Positions 55,602-63,930 of a stretch of 64,000 nt of DNA are shown piece after piece. Below the pieces are notes generated by a model, which was not told the origin of the DNA, ran no database searches, and saw only the letters and a program-made list of their open reading frames with translations. The first letter of the stretch is position 1; every line of letters begins with the position of its first letter. Source of the stretch: [Mycobacterium] vasticus (lineage in GTDB: Bacteria > Actinomycetota > Actinomycetes > Mycobacteriales > Mycobacteriaceae); NCBI RefSeq assembly GCF_020181595.1, contig NZ_CP084028.1, positions 251,649 through 315,648 on the forward strand. Reading direction: 5' to 3'. The position numbers and the translations under genes were made by a program.

Positions 55602-55625
55602 ATCCCCGACTGTAGGCGCCGCAGG

Positions 55626-57227
55626 CTAATCCAGGTTGAGCGTCGCCTCTTCCAGGTCCAACCGGTGCAGCACGGCCCGCAGCACAGAATCGTCGATGTG
55701 GCCGCGGTCACGTTCGGCGATCAGCGCGGCCCGTTCGGCGGCCAGCATCTCCAGTCGGAGCCGGCGGAACGCCGCGTCGGCGGTCTCGTCGCTGTCATCG
55801 TGATCGGGACTCAGACGCCGCAGTCGCTCGCGGGCGGCGTTACGTCGCCGTGCGTTCAGGGCGCGCAACGCGTCGGCGGCCCGCTCGCTGGCCGGTGACG
55901 GCTCGGTCGTGGCCAGCACCTCGTCGAGCCGGTCGACGGCGGCCTTGGCCGCCTTGTCCTGGGCGCCGGTCGCGGCGATCGAGTCCGCGCGGTCCTGGTC
56001 GGTGCTCACGCCCAATCGCCGGATCAGCCACGGCAGCGTAAGCCCGTGTAGCAGCAGGGTGCCGATCACCACCACGAACGTCAGGAACACCAGCTGCGGG
56101 CGGCCCGGGAACCGCTCGCCCGCCAGGGTTGTCAACGGCACACCGAACGCGGCGGCCAGCGACACCACACCGCGCATCCCAGCCCAGGCCAGCACAAGAA
56201 CCTGTCCGGGAGGAGGGGGTTGCTCGCGTTGACGGATCTTCGGCGACAACACCCGGGGCAGGTAGGCGAAGAAGACCACCCCCACCGCCCGTACCGCCAG
56301 CACCGTCGCGAACACCGCCACTGCCGCTACGGTCAGGCTCGCGAAACGCACGCCGTGCATGTTCTGCACCACCGTCGGCAGTTGCAGCCCGATCAGCAGG
56401 AACGCGAACGACTCCAGCATCAACTGCACCGCGCGCCAGACGGCCTGGTCCTGCAACCGGGTGGCGTAGTGCGCGCGGGTGAAACGCTGGCCGAGGATCA
56501 GCGCGGCGACCACCACCGCGAGCACCCCGGAGCCGTGGATCTCCTCGGCCGCCAGGTAGATGACGAACGGGGCCAGCAGCCCGACGGCGCTCTCCACCAC
56601 CGGATCGGTCAGGCGGGCGCGGATCACGACGATGATCGACCCGAACACCACCCCCACCACGGTGCCGCCCACCGCCGCCAGCGCGAACATCAACAACCCC
56701 TTGCCCCAGCCCGTCGCCGCACCGATCGCGGCGGCCAGCGCCACCTTGTAGAGGGTCAGGGCGGTCGCGTCGTTGAGCAGGCTCTCGCCGCCGAGCAGCG
56801 TCATGATCCGGCGGGGCAGACCGAGCCGTCGACCGATCGCGGTGGCCGACACCGCATCCGGCGGCGCCACGATCGCGCCCAGGGTCAGCGCGGCGGCCAG
56901 ACTCAGGTCCGCAACGGTGTAGTAGGCGACCACCCCGACGGCGACGGTGGTGACCAGCGGCAGCAGGACCGCCAGCAGCACGATCGGGCGCTTGTTGTTG
57001 CGCATGCTGATGAAGGAGCTCTCCAGGCCGGCCGACCACAGCAGCGGCGGCAGGATCACGAACAGCACCAGATCGGGGCGCAGGGTGATCTCGGGCATCG
57101 CCGGAATCAGCCCCACCACCAGGCCGGCGATCACCAGCACCAGCGGCGCGGACAGTCTGCGGTCGCGTGCGATGGCCGCGATCAGCACCGCGGCCACCAG
57201 GGCGCCCAGCAGGGTGACGTTCACCAT
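55626..57227 (-). CDS. Na+/H+ antiporter, CPA1/NhaP family
   Basis: 533 aa with about 12 TM helices. ALTLGAIVAPPDAVSATAIGRRLGLPRR near 112-140 (ion-binding Asp in PPDAVS) and LLGGESLLNDATALTLYKVA near 145-165 (LLNDAT) are the CPA1 hallmarks. A cytoplasmic tail (about 420-533) is rich in Arg and Ala with helical heptads. ATG at 57227 with GGAGG upstream. It exchanges Na+ (or K+) for H+. Divergent from the purT-like gene. Confidence 0.9.
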   Translation of the reverse strand: MVNVTLLGALVAAVLIAAIARDRRLSAPLVLVIAGLVVGLIPAMPEITLRPDLVLFVILPPLLWSAGLESSFISMRNNKRPIVLLAVLLPLVTTVAVGVVAYYTVADLSLAAALTLGAIVAPPDAVSATAIGRRLGLPRRIMTLLGGESLLNDATALTLYKVALAAAIGAATGWGKGLLMFALAAVGGTVVGVVFGSIIVVIRARLTDPVVESAVGLLAPFVIYLAAEEIHGSGVLAVVVAALILGQRFTRAHYATRLQDQAVWRAVQLMLESFAFLLIGLQLPTVVQNMHGVRFASLTVAAVAVFATVLAVRAVGVVFFAYLPRVLSPKIRQREQPPPPGQVLVLAWAGMRGVVSLAAAFGVPLTTLAGERFPGRPQLVFLTFVVVIGTLLLHGLTLPWLIRRLGVSTDQDRADSIAATGAQDKAAKAAVDRLDEVLATTEPSPASERAADALRALNARRRNAARERLRRLSPDHDDSDETADAAFRRLRLEMLAAERAALIAERDRGHIDDSVLRAVLHRLDLEEATLNLD

Positions 57228-57302
57228 CGCCGAGCCTCCATCCGTTTTCGCACCTATTCTTGAGCAGCATGCAGCATTGCCTTGGCGCGGGAGGGTCCGG
57301 CG

Positions 57303-58559
57303 ATGACGAGTGAGGGCGACAGCTCGGAGACCGAGCGGCTCGTTGTCGACGGTCCCAGCCGGACTCGGGTGGCGCTGCTGGGTTCCGGGGACATCAGCCG
57401 CGAACTGGTGATCGCGCTGCAGCGCCTGGGTGCTGAGGTGGTCGCCGTCGACCGCTACTCCGACGCCCCTTTGCACGCGATAGCCGACCGCGCGCTGGTG
57501 GTCGACCTGAGCGACAACGACGAGCTGGCCGCGGCCATCCGGTGGCTGCAGCCGAAGTTCGTGGTGGTCGCCTCCGACATGGTGGCCACCGACGCTCTGA
57601 GCGCCGTGGTCGACACCGGGTTCACCGAATTGGTGCCCGCGCTACGGGGTGCTCAGCTGGCGGCCGACTACCAGGGCATGCGGCGATTGGCCGCCGACGA
57701 GCTCGGGTTGCCCACCGCGCCGTTCTGGTTCGCCGAATCGGTGGAGGAGCTGCGGTCGGTGGCCCAGCACGGCGGATTCCCGATGGCGGTCCGGCCGGCG
57801 GTGGGCTCGCTCGGCGGGGGTCATTCGGTGATGGTGCGCGACAGCGACATCGAACCGGCGTGGCAGCGAGCGGTGGCGGCGGCCGGTCGTGGGGCGCCGG
57901 CGCGGGTGCTGGCCGAGACGGTGGTGGAGTTCGACAGCGAGGTCACGCTGCTGGCGGTGCACCGCGACGGGGCAGGAGGGCCGTCGCTGGACTTCTGCGC
58001 CCCGATCGGACACCGCAGTGTCGAGGAGCCCAATGGTCAACTGACGGTGGAGTATTGGCAGCCGCACCCGATGAGCCCGGTGGCCCTGGACGCTGCCACG
58101 TCGATTGCTGCCCGGGTGGCGCGGGCGCTCGGCGGGCGCGGGCTGTTCGGTGTCGACCTGCTGGTGCACGGCGACGAGGTGTACTTCGCCGGGGTCAATG
58201 TGCGCCCCTACGATGCCGCGCTGTTGACGTTGCGCACCCAGCGATTGTCCGGGTTCGAACTTCAGGCCCGCGCGATTCTGGGCCTGCGGACCGACGCGAT
58301 CCTGGTCTCGCCCGGCGCCGCCCGGCTGATCTACGGGCGGCGGCCGGACGGTGCCGAGACGGGCGAGTCCACACCCGTTGAGCGGTCGGCGCTGGCCGAC
58401 GCGCTCAACGTGACCGAAAGTGACGTGATGGTGTTCGGACATCACGAGGGCCACCCGCGCAGGCGGCTGGGGTTGGCGCTGGCCACCGGGCCCGACGTGA
58501 CGGTCGCACGGGAGCGGGCCGGGCAGGCCGCGGCGGCGCTGGGCAGGCTGTGGCCGTGA
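57303..58559 (+). CDS. purT: PurT-like ATP-grasp protein with altered active site
   Basis: 418 aa, colinear with formate-dependent GAR transformylase PurT (Rv0389 position, before rhodanese and metZ). Overall signatures are kept: GSGDISRELVIALQRLGAEVVAVDRY, RRLAADELGLPTAPF, EFDSEVTLLAVHRDG, CAPIGHR and a C-terminal RRLGLALATG. Several residues that matter in E. coli PurT are changed: the Arg of NREGIRR is Tyr123, VKP reads VRP (162-165), the SSSGKGQ ATP loop reads GSLGGGHS (168-175), the Mg-ligand Glu pair reads Asp285 and Gly297, and PRPHD reads VRPYD (300-304). Ordinary PurT activity is therefore doubtful; the frame itself is intact. Confidence 0.8.
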   Translation: MTSEGDSSETERLVVDGPSRTRVALLGSGDISRELVIALQRLGAEVVAVDRYSDAPLHAIADRALVVDLSDNDELAAAIRWLQPKFVVVASDMVATDALSAVVDTGFTELVPALRGAQLAADYQGMRRLAADELGLPTAPFWFAESVEELRSVAQHGGFPMAVRPAVGSLGGGHSVMVRDSDIEPAWQRAVAAAGRGAPARVLAETVVEFDSEVTLLAVHRDGAGGPSLDFCAPIGHRSVEEPNGQLTVEYWQPHPMSPVALDAATSIAARVARALGGRGLFGVDLLVHGDEVYFAGVNVRPYDAALLTLRTQRLSGFELQARAILGLRTDAILVSPGAARLIYGRRPDGAETGESTPVERSALADALNVTESDVMVFGHHEGHPRRRLGLALATGPDVTVARERAGQAAAALGRLWP

Positions 58560-58604
58560 CACCCGGCCTGGCGGCGGGCCGCTACGGATGCAAGACTTCC
58601 GCAG

Positions 58605-59009
58605 GTGAGCTATGCCGGAGATATCACACCTGAGCAGGCCTGGGCGATTCTGCGCGACGACCCGAACGCGACGCTGATCGACGTGCGCACCGACGCCGAA
58701 TGGCGGTTCGTCGGCCTGCCCGACCTGACCGAGTTGGGCCGCGAGGTGATCTGCATCGAGTGGGTGCACTCCGACGGCAGTCCCAACCTGAACTTCGCGC
58801 GCGAGCTGGCCGCCCGGGTGTCGGCCGGGCCGGCGGTCTTCCTGTGCCGTTCCGGGAACCGCTCCATCCCTGCGGCTGCAACCGGAACCGCGGCGGGCCT
58901 GAACCCGTCCTACAACGTGCTGGACGGTTTCGAGGGCAACCTGGACGAGCACGGCCACCGCGGCGGCACCGGATGGAAGGCCGTCGGCCTGCCCTGGACG
59001 CAGTCGTGA
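58605..59009 (+). CDS. Rhodanese-domain sulfurtransferase (Rv0390 type)
   Basis: 134 aa single rhodanese domain. N-terminal ITPEQAWAILRDDPNATLIDVRTDAEWRFVG, the active-site loop CRSGNRS with Cys81, and a C-terminal NVLDGFEGNLDEHGHRGGTGWKAVGLPW. Persulfide carrier. The GTGA overlap with metZ (4 nt) and the same order in M. tuberculosis point to sulfur delivery linked to homocysteine synthesis. Confidence 0.9.
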   Translation: MSYAGDITPEQAWAILRDDPNATLIDVRTDAEWRFVGLPDLTELGREVICIEWVHSDGSPNLNFARELAARVSAGPAVFLCRSGNRSIPAAATGTAAGLNPSYNVLDGFEGNLDEHGHRGGTGWKAVGLPWTQS

Positions 59010-60220
59010 GCGAATCGGTCCGCATCCCCAAACCCCTGCCCGACGGAGTCGACCAAGCCACCATCGGAGTGCGCGGCGGATTGCTTCGCTCGCAGTTCGA
59101 CGAGACCGCTGAGGCGCTGTTCCTCAACTCCGGTTACGTCTACGACTCCGCGGCGGCCGCCGAGCAGGCGTTCACCGGTGAGATCGACCGGTACGTCTAT
59201 TCGCGCTACGGCAACCCGACGGTGTCGATGTTCGAGGAGCGGCTGCGGCTGATCGAGGGCGCCCCGGCGTGCTTCGCCACCGCCAGCGGCATGGCGGCGG
59301 TGTTCGTCGCACTCGGTGCACTGCTGCGGGCCGGCGACCGGTTGGTGGCCGCGCGCAGCCTGTTCGGCTCGTGTTTCGTGGTCTGCAACGAGATCCTGCC
59401 CCGCTGGGGAGTCCAGACCGTCTTCGTCGACGGCGAAGACCTGGCGCAGTGGGAGCAGGCGCTGTCGGTCCCGACCCAAGCGGTGTTCTTCGAGACCCCG
59501 TCCAACCCGATGCAGTCACTGGTGGACATCGCCGCGGTCACCGAGCTGGCGCATGCCGCCGGCGCAAAGGTGGTGCTGGACAACGTGTTCGCAACACCAT
59601 TGCTGCAGCAGGGTTTTCCGCTCGGGGTGGACGTGGTGGTGTACTCCGCCACCAAACACCTCGACGGGCAGGGCCGGGTGCTGGGCGGAGCGATCCTGGG
59701 CAGTCAGGACTACATCGACGGCCCGGTGCAGACCCTGATGCGCCACACCGGCCCGGCGCTCAGCGCGTTCAACGCCTGGCTGCTGCTCAAAGGTCTTGAG
59801 ACCCTGTCTGTTCGGGTTGACTATGCCAATCGCTCCGCGGCCCGGATCGCGGAGTTCCTCGAGCAGCATGCGGCGGTGCGCTGGGTGCGTTATCCGTTCC
59901 TGGCGTCGCATCCGCAGTACGACCTGGCGCGCCGGCAGATGTCCGGCGGCGGCACCGTGATCACCTTCGAACTTGACGCCCCCGACAGTGTGGCCAAGCA
60001 GCGTGCGTTCGAGGTGCTGGACCGACTGAAGCTGATCGACATCTCCAACAACCTGGGCGATACGAAATCTCTGATCACCCACCCGGCGACCACCACGCAC
60101 CGGGCGATGGGGCCCGAGGGTCGGGCCGCGATCGGCCTGGGTGACGCGGTGGTGCGCATCTCGGTCGGCCTGGAGGGCACCGAGGACCTGATCACCGATC
60201 TGGAGCAGGCCCTGGGTTAG
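59006..60220 (+). CDS. metZ: O-succinylhomoserine sulfhydrylase
   Basis: 404 aa PLP enzyme of the Cys/Met metabolism family. Catalytic Lys217 in YSATKHLDGQGR, Asp192 (VLDNVFATP), the ring-stacking region near Tyr/Arg in YSRYGNPTV (65-73), and SVGLEGTEDLITDLEQAL at the end. It makes homocysteine from O-succinyl (or O-acetyl) homoserine and sulfide. GTG start overlapping the rhodanese stop; ortholog of Rv0391. Its stop overlaps the convergent marR stop by 4 bp. Confidence 0.93.
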   Translation: MSESVRIPKPLPDGVDQATIGVRGGLLRSQFDETAEALFLNSGYVYDSAAAAEQAFTGEIDRYVYSRYGNPTVSMFEERLRLIEGAPACFATASGMAAVFVALGALLRAGDRLVAARSLFGSCFVVCNEILPRWGVQTVFVDGEDLAQWEQALSVPTQAVFFETPSNPMQSLVDIAAVTELAHAAGAKVVLDNVFATPLLQQGFPLGVDVVVYSATKHLDGQGRVLGGAILGSQDYIDGPVQTLMRHTGPALSAFNAWLLLKGLETLSVRVDYANRSAARIAEFLEQHAAVRWVRYPFLASHPQYDLARRQMSGGGTVITFELDAPDSVAKQRAFEVLDRLKLIDISNNLGDTKSLITHPATTTHRAMGPEGRAAIGLGDAVVRISVGLEGTEDLITDLEQALG

Positions 60221-60636
60221 TCGGTGAGCTGTTCGAGCACCCGCAGGAACACCGCCCGGTCGGTGGCCGACAGCTGCCCGAGCCAGCGTTCTTCGCCACG
60301 CTGAATGGCTTGCTGCACGGTGGTTTTCAGTGCTCTTCCGGTTTGGGTGATCTCCAGGAGCCGAACCCGGCGGTCGTCCGGGTCGGCGACCCGCTCGATG
60401 TGCCCGCGGCCCTGCAGCTCGTCGAGGGTGCTGATGATGCGGGTCTTGTCGGCGTTGATCGACTCGGCCAGGGCGGCTTGGCTGCGGACCGCGGACCCGT
60501 CGAGCGCGCACAGCACGATGTAGCCCCACATCGACAGGTCGTGGGTGTCGAGCACCGGCTGCTCGGCGGCCACGGTCTGGCGGGCCAGCCGGGTGAGCAT
60601 GGCCGCCAGGTCGGGGCGAGGACTGTTGCGCGGCAT
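60217..60636 (-). CDS. MarR-family transcriptional regulator
   Basis: 139 aa winged-helix protein. SQAALAESINADKTRIISTLDELQGRGHIERVADPDDRRVRLLEITQTG at about 50-100 contains the recognition helix and the wing (DPDDRR). Divergent from the TIGR03086 gene with 52 bp between starts and a CATACG-N11-CGTATG dyad, so it probably controls itself and that gene in response to a small aromatic or lipophilic molecule. Confidence 0.85.
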   Translation of the reverse strand: MPRNSPRPDLAAMLTRLARQTVAAEQPVLDTHDLSMWGYIVLCALDGSAVRSQAALAESINADKTRIISTLDELQGRGHIERVADPDDRRVRLLEITQTGRALKTTVQQAIQRGEERWLGQLSATDRAVFLRVLEQLTD

Positions 60637-60668
60637 GCGGCAGATAATAGTGGTTGACAGATGATAAG

Positions 60669-60691
60669 CATACGCACACGATAAACGTATG
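60669..60691. promoter_or_regulatory. Dyad CATACG-N11-CGTATG between marR and the TIGR03086 gene
   Basis: Perfect 6-bp arms. The right arm contains the ATG (60689-60691) of the plus-strand gene, so a bound MarR would block initiation there. TGATAA and CGATAA half-like elements also recur at 60663 and 60680. Confidence 0.5.
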
Positions 60692-61300
60692 TCTATCGAA
60701 AATGATCTCCGTCCGATCCACCGCATCGTCCTGGCCGCCACGGTGGATGTCGTCGCCGCCGTCGCCGGCGAGGATCTATCGCTGCCGACTCCGTGCGCCG
60801 GTTGGGATCTCGCCGCCCTGCTCGCCCACATGACCGTCCAGCACCGCGGGTTCGCGGCCGCCGCCCGCGGCGCCGGTGACGACCTGGCGATCTGGCAGCC
60901 CGAAACGGTCACCGACGCCGTGGTCGCCGACCCGGCGGGTGCCTACCGGGCCGCCGTCGCCGACGTGCTGGACGCGTTCGCCGGCCTCGACTCGCTGGAA
61001 CGCTCCGTCGTACTGCCCGAACTGGGCGGGGCGGCCCCGGCGTCGTTGGCGATCGGCTTTCACCTGGTGGACTACGTCGTGCACGGGTGGGACGTGGCGG
61101 CGGCGCTGGGCCGGCGCTACGAACCGTCGGCCGAGGTGGTGGCCGCCACCGTGCCGCTGGCTTTCGAAGTGCCCGACGGCGACTACCGCGCGGCGGCAAC
61201 GTCGCCGTTCGGCCCGGCGCTGCCTGTTCCCGGCCAAGCCGGCGACTTCGAACGCATCCTGGCCCACCTGGGCCGGGACCCGCGGTGGCACTCGGCCTAG
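60689..61300 (+). CDS. TIGR03086-family metal-binding DinB-like protein
   Basis: 203 aa. LSLPTPCAGWDLAALLAHMTVQHRGFAAAARG near 30-60 and GFHLVDYVVHGWDVAAALGR near 122-140 place the three metal-ligand His residues of the mycothiol-enzyme-like DinB fold. It ends early after the bundle, without the second domain of the larger member at 7613. Probably a thiol- or metal-dependent detoxification enzyme; substrate unknown. The ATG lies in a MarR-type dyad. Confidence 0.75.
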   Translation: MSIENDLRPIHRIVLAATVDVVAAVAGEDLSLPTPCAGWDLAALLAHMTVQHRGFAAAARGAGDDLAIWQPETVTDAVVADPAGAYRAAVADVLDAFAGLDSLERSVVLPELGGAAPASLAIGFHLVDYVVHGWDVAAALGRRYEPSAEVVAATVPLAFEVPDGDYRAAATSPFGPALPVPGQAGDFERILAHLGRDPRWHSA

Positions 61301-61683
61301 GGCTGCGCCGGCGGTGGTTGGTCAGGTGGTGACGGTGCGTCGGGTGGTGGCGGCGCCTCGGTCGGGATGGCCCCCGCACAGCCGCCCGGTGGCGGCGGTG
61401 CGGGAAAGACGTTGTTGCCACTGTCGCCGACGCAGTCGTAGTTCCAGGTCGGCCCGACCCAGCGGTTGCCGCCCATCCACTGATGCCAGTAGGACCCGTC
61501 GGGGTACTTCTCACCGTCGCAGACGCGCAGGCGTCCGAATCCCCATTGCCCACCGGGACACCAGTTCTGGGTCAAGTCCGGATCATGTGGGTCCGACCGG
61601 CCGGCATGCGCCACGGGTGCGAACGACACGATCGCGGCGATACAGCCGACTGCAGCGCCCACTCGGGCGAATCTCACCTTCAC
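61297..61683 (-). CDS. Small Cys-rich secreted protein (CDG-YPDGS family, copy 2)
   Basis: 128 aa from the GTG at 61683, with AAGGAG 11-16 nt upstream. The signal ends near residue 28 (VAHA-G). Mature motifs are WCPGGQWG, CDGEKYPDGSYWHQW, YDCVGDSGNN and PPPPGGCAG, then a Pro/Asp-rich tail of about 25 residues that copy 1 (44110) lacks. Four Cys. A perfect ATATCGTG-A-CACGATAT palindrome lies upstream, suggesting dedicated regulation. It overlaps the convergent gene by 4 bp. Confidence 0.7.
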   Translation of the reverse strand: MKVRFARVGAAVGCIAAIVSFAPVAHAGRSDPHDPDLTQNWCPGGQWGFGRLRVCDGEKYPDGSYWHQWMGGNRWVGPTWNYDCVGDSGNNVFPAPPPPGGCAGAIPTEAPPPPDAPSPPDQPPPAQP

Positions 61684-61710
61684 TGTGGCGCCGCTCCTTC
61701 GTGTCAATTT

Positions 61711-61727
61711 ATATCGTGACACGATAT
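61711..61727 (-). promoter_or_regulatory. Perfect palindrome ATATCGTG-A-CACGATAT
   Basis: 17-bp palindrome 27 bp upstream of the start of the Cys-rich secreted protein gene, inside an AT-rich patch (AATTTATATCG...GATATTAACG). High symmetry and position argue for an operator; I cannot assign the regulator. Confidence 0.6.
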
Positions 61728-61783
61728 TAACGAACGGCGCTGCTGACCCGCTGGGAGTTATCTGTTAAGTGATCCGGTGCCGC

Positions 61784-62638
61784 TCAGTCGTTCTCGATGA
61801 CTCCGGTGGCGTTGCGGGCCCTGTCCTCGTATGCCTGCCGGGCCGCGGTGTCGAAGGTGAGGAAGACGGTGTCGTTGCCGGCTTTCTTGTTGAGCCAGCG
61901 CCGGCCGCGGTCGGACAGCAGGCTCGCCAAGATCGCGCTGCGACGTCCGAACCCGGGCACCGAGGTCAGGGTCTTCGGCTTGTCGAGCACCCGGACCACG
62001 GCGGCGCCGACGTCCTCGGGCTGCACCGGTTTCTGCGCCGCCGACGGGGAGGTGCCCGCGATCAGCTCGGTGTTGGTGAACGTCGGCAACACCGCGCTGA
62101 CGTTGACACCCTGAGGCATGAACTCGTCGGACAGCGCGGTGCTCAAGCCCACCACCGCGAACTTGGTGCCGGCGTAGAGCGCCTGGCCGGGCACCGCCAC
62201 GATCCCGGCCATCGAGGCGATGTTGATGATGTGCCCGCTGCGCCGCTTGACCATCTCGTCGAGCACCAGCTGGCAGCCGTTGATCACGCCGTAGAAATTG
62301 ACCTCGGTCGCCGAGCGGATGGTCTGCTGAGTCTGTTCCAGGAACGGCCCGACCGGCATCACCCCGGCGTTGTTGATCAGCACATCGATCCGGCCGTCAC
62401 CGTCGGCGCGGGCCTTGTCCAAGAACGTCGCGAACGACTCCCGGTCGGTGACGTCGAGCGGATGTCCGGTGACCGAACCATGTTGTGCGAGTTGGGTTAC
62501 GGCCTTGTCGAGGATGCCGACGTCCCGATCGCCGATCACGACCCGGGCGCCGCGCTTGAGCAGTGCGGTGGCGGTGGCGAATCCGATGCCGCGGGCGGCT
62601 CCGGTGATGGCGATGGTCTTACTGCGGATGTTGTCCAC
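61784..62638 (-). CDS. Short-chain dehydrogenase/reductase
   Basis: 284 aa classical SDR. TGAARGIGFATATALLKRGARVVIGDRD at about 12-40 (Asp after the second strand suggests NAD(H) preference), NNAGVMPVG near 88, Ser in NIASMAG near 138, and the YAGTKFAVVG Tyr-Lys near 152. The C-terminal helical extension (RRWLNKKAGNDTVF) is as in mycobacterial oxidoreductases of this group. The GTG at 62638 is preferred over a TTG at 62662, because TTGACA there looks like a -35 element. Substrate unknown. Confidence 0.85.
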   Translation of the reverse strand: MDNIRSKTIAITGAARGIGFATATALLKRGARVVIGDRDVGILDKAVTQLAQHGSVTGHPLDVTDRESFATFLDKARADGDGRIDVLINNAGVMPVGPFLEQTQQTIRSATEVNFYGVINGCQLVLDEMVKRRSGHIINIASMAGIVAVPGQALYAGTKFAVVGLSTALSDEFMPQGVNVSAVLPTFTNTELIAGTSPSAAQKPVQPEDVGAAVVRVLDKPKTLTSVPGFGRRSAILASLLSDRGRRWLNKKAGNDTVFLTFDTAARQAYEDRARNATGVIEND

Positions 62639-62686
62639 GCCGACGAACTTAACAGGTGTCAAGTTGCTTAGTCGAGGGTTGTCCGG

Positions 62687-63448
62687 TCAGGCCCAGCGAG
62701 CCAGCGTCTCGCCGGCGTACTTGCTCAGCGCGGCTTGCAACAACGGACCGAAGCTGACGCGTGCGATGCCCAGTTGTCCGAACGAGGCCGGGTCGTCGGA
62801 GTCGGGGGCGGCCAGGGCGTTGACCGGCTTGGGCAGCCCGGCTGCCAGCCGACGCAGCGTCTCGGCATCGTGGCGACCTACCGGGTAGAGCACGTCCGCG
62901 CCGGCCTGCGCGCACTCGGTCAGCCGGGCGATGGCGCGCTCGACGCGGTCGGCGTCGTCGCCGTCCTTGCGGACGAACAGGTCGGTGCGGGCGTTGATCA
63001 CGACGTGGGTTCCGGCGGCGTCGGCAGCGTCGCGCAGCGCGGCGACGTATTCGGCGTGCTCGGTGGAGGACCGCAGGCGCTTGTCCTGGCTGTGCACCGA
63101 GTCCTCGATGTTGCAGCCCACCGCGCCGGCGTCCAGCAGGCCCTCGATCAGCCGGGAGGCCGACTCGCCGTAGCCGGACTCGATGTCGACCGACACCGGG
63201 ACGTCGACGGCGTCGGTGATCTGACGCACCCGGCCCAGCACCTCGGCGAACGTCATTCCCTCACCGTCGGTGCTGCCGATCGACTGGGCGACCGGATTGC
63301 TTCCCACGGTCAGCGCGCTGAATCCGGCGCCTACGGCCAGCTTCGCCGACCACGCGTCCCACACGGTGGGCAAGATGACCGGTGTGCCCGGTTGATGCAT
63401 TGCCAGGAACGCCGTTGCCCGCTGCCCGAGTGCCTCATGAGTCGTCAT
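62687..63448 (-). CDS. Isocitrate lyase/PEP mutase-family enzyme
   Basis: 253 aa TIM-barrel enzyme. PVILPTVWDAWSAKLAVGAGFSALTVGS at about 22-50, VSVDIESGYG near 85 (Mg-binding Asp), GAVGCNIEDSVHS near 107 (Glu-Asp) and VINARTDLF near 148. The short form without the Cys-containing KKCGH loop of isocitrate lyase is typical of oxaloacetate decarboxylase, 2-methylisocitrate-lyase-like or phosphonopyruvate enzymes (Rv1998c-like). The exact reaction cannot be fixed. Confidence 0.85.
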   Translation of the reverse strand: MTTHEALGQRATAFLAMHQPGTPVILPTVWDAWSAKLAVGAGFSALTVGSNPVAQSIGSTDGEGMTFAEVLGRVRQITDAVDVPVSVDIESGYGESASRLIEGLLDAGAVGCNIEDSVHSQDKRLRSSTEHAEYVAALRDAADAAGTHVVINARTDLFVRKDGDDADRVERAIARLTECAQAGADVLYPVGRHDAETLRRLAAGLPKPVNALAAPDSDDPASFGQLGIARVSFGPLLQAALSKYAGETLARWA

Positions 63449-63777
63449 TTATCCAACTCTTCCATGTGGTAAATATCCGCGCAATCATCGGGGCGGGTTG
63501 GCGGGCGATCTTCGACAGAAACGTCCCAATGGTCCCTCGGTGTAGAGCAGTCGACACGGCCGGGGAACAGTGCCGTCGAACATTGACCGAATTCCTCCTG
63601 TAGAGACGAATCCCGTTGCAGCCCTTAAGTATCAGGTTTTCTTTGCGTCGGGTCGGGTATACGCTTGCAGAATTCCGGGCGCGCGGTGTCACCGCGCTGT
63701 GAGCCGCCAAAAATCCTGCATCGGCGCAGGTCGCCTCCGCACGTTCGGCAATTTCTCGATCAGAGGAAGTGGCGAGA
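63449..63777. other. Intergenic region with no convincing gene
   Basis: 329 bp between two divergent genes. No frame here has a plausible start, codon usage and family. TATACG at 63658-63663 is a possible -10. GAGGAAG near 63761 is the ribosome site of the leader-peptide gene, so its transcript may have a long 5' leader of about 100 nt. Confidence 0.5.
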
Positions 63778-63930
63778 ATGACCAGTCAACGTTCAGTCGG
63801 TGCCGGAGCCGCCGCGGCGGCGTTCTTGGCCTTCACTGTCATCCCGCTCAGTTCGGCGCCGCGGGCCCACGCCGATGAGCTGGATTGGATCCTCGACCTG
63901 TTCAGCCCCGCGGACTGGGCGGCGCCCTGA
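63778..63930 (+). CDS. 50-aa secreted leader-type peptide (shared with PGRS and PecA-like proteins)
   Basis: A short gene with an ATG, a GAGGAAG ribosome site and a TGA at 63928. The product has a Ser/Arg head, the hydrophobic run AAAAAFLAFTVIPLSSAP, the cleavage-like RAHADE, then LDWILDLFSPADWAAP and stop. This is the same leader plus acidic DLF motif found at the N-termini of the proteins at 24679 and 38252, but with no downstream domain. The mature product would be only about 17 residues. It could be a secreted peptide, a regulator of the shared pathway, or a relic of a longer gene; no remnant of a domain is visible in the 70 bp that remain. Confidence 0.6.
   Translation: MTSQRSVGAGAAAAAFLAFTVIPLSSAPRAHADELDWILDLFSPADWAAP

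Noticed and set aside
63435..63710. 91-aa open frame on the minus strand in the last intergenic region
   Set aside because: It overlaps the start of the neighbouring gene, has no ribosome site and shows no recognisable composition or family.
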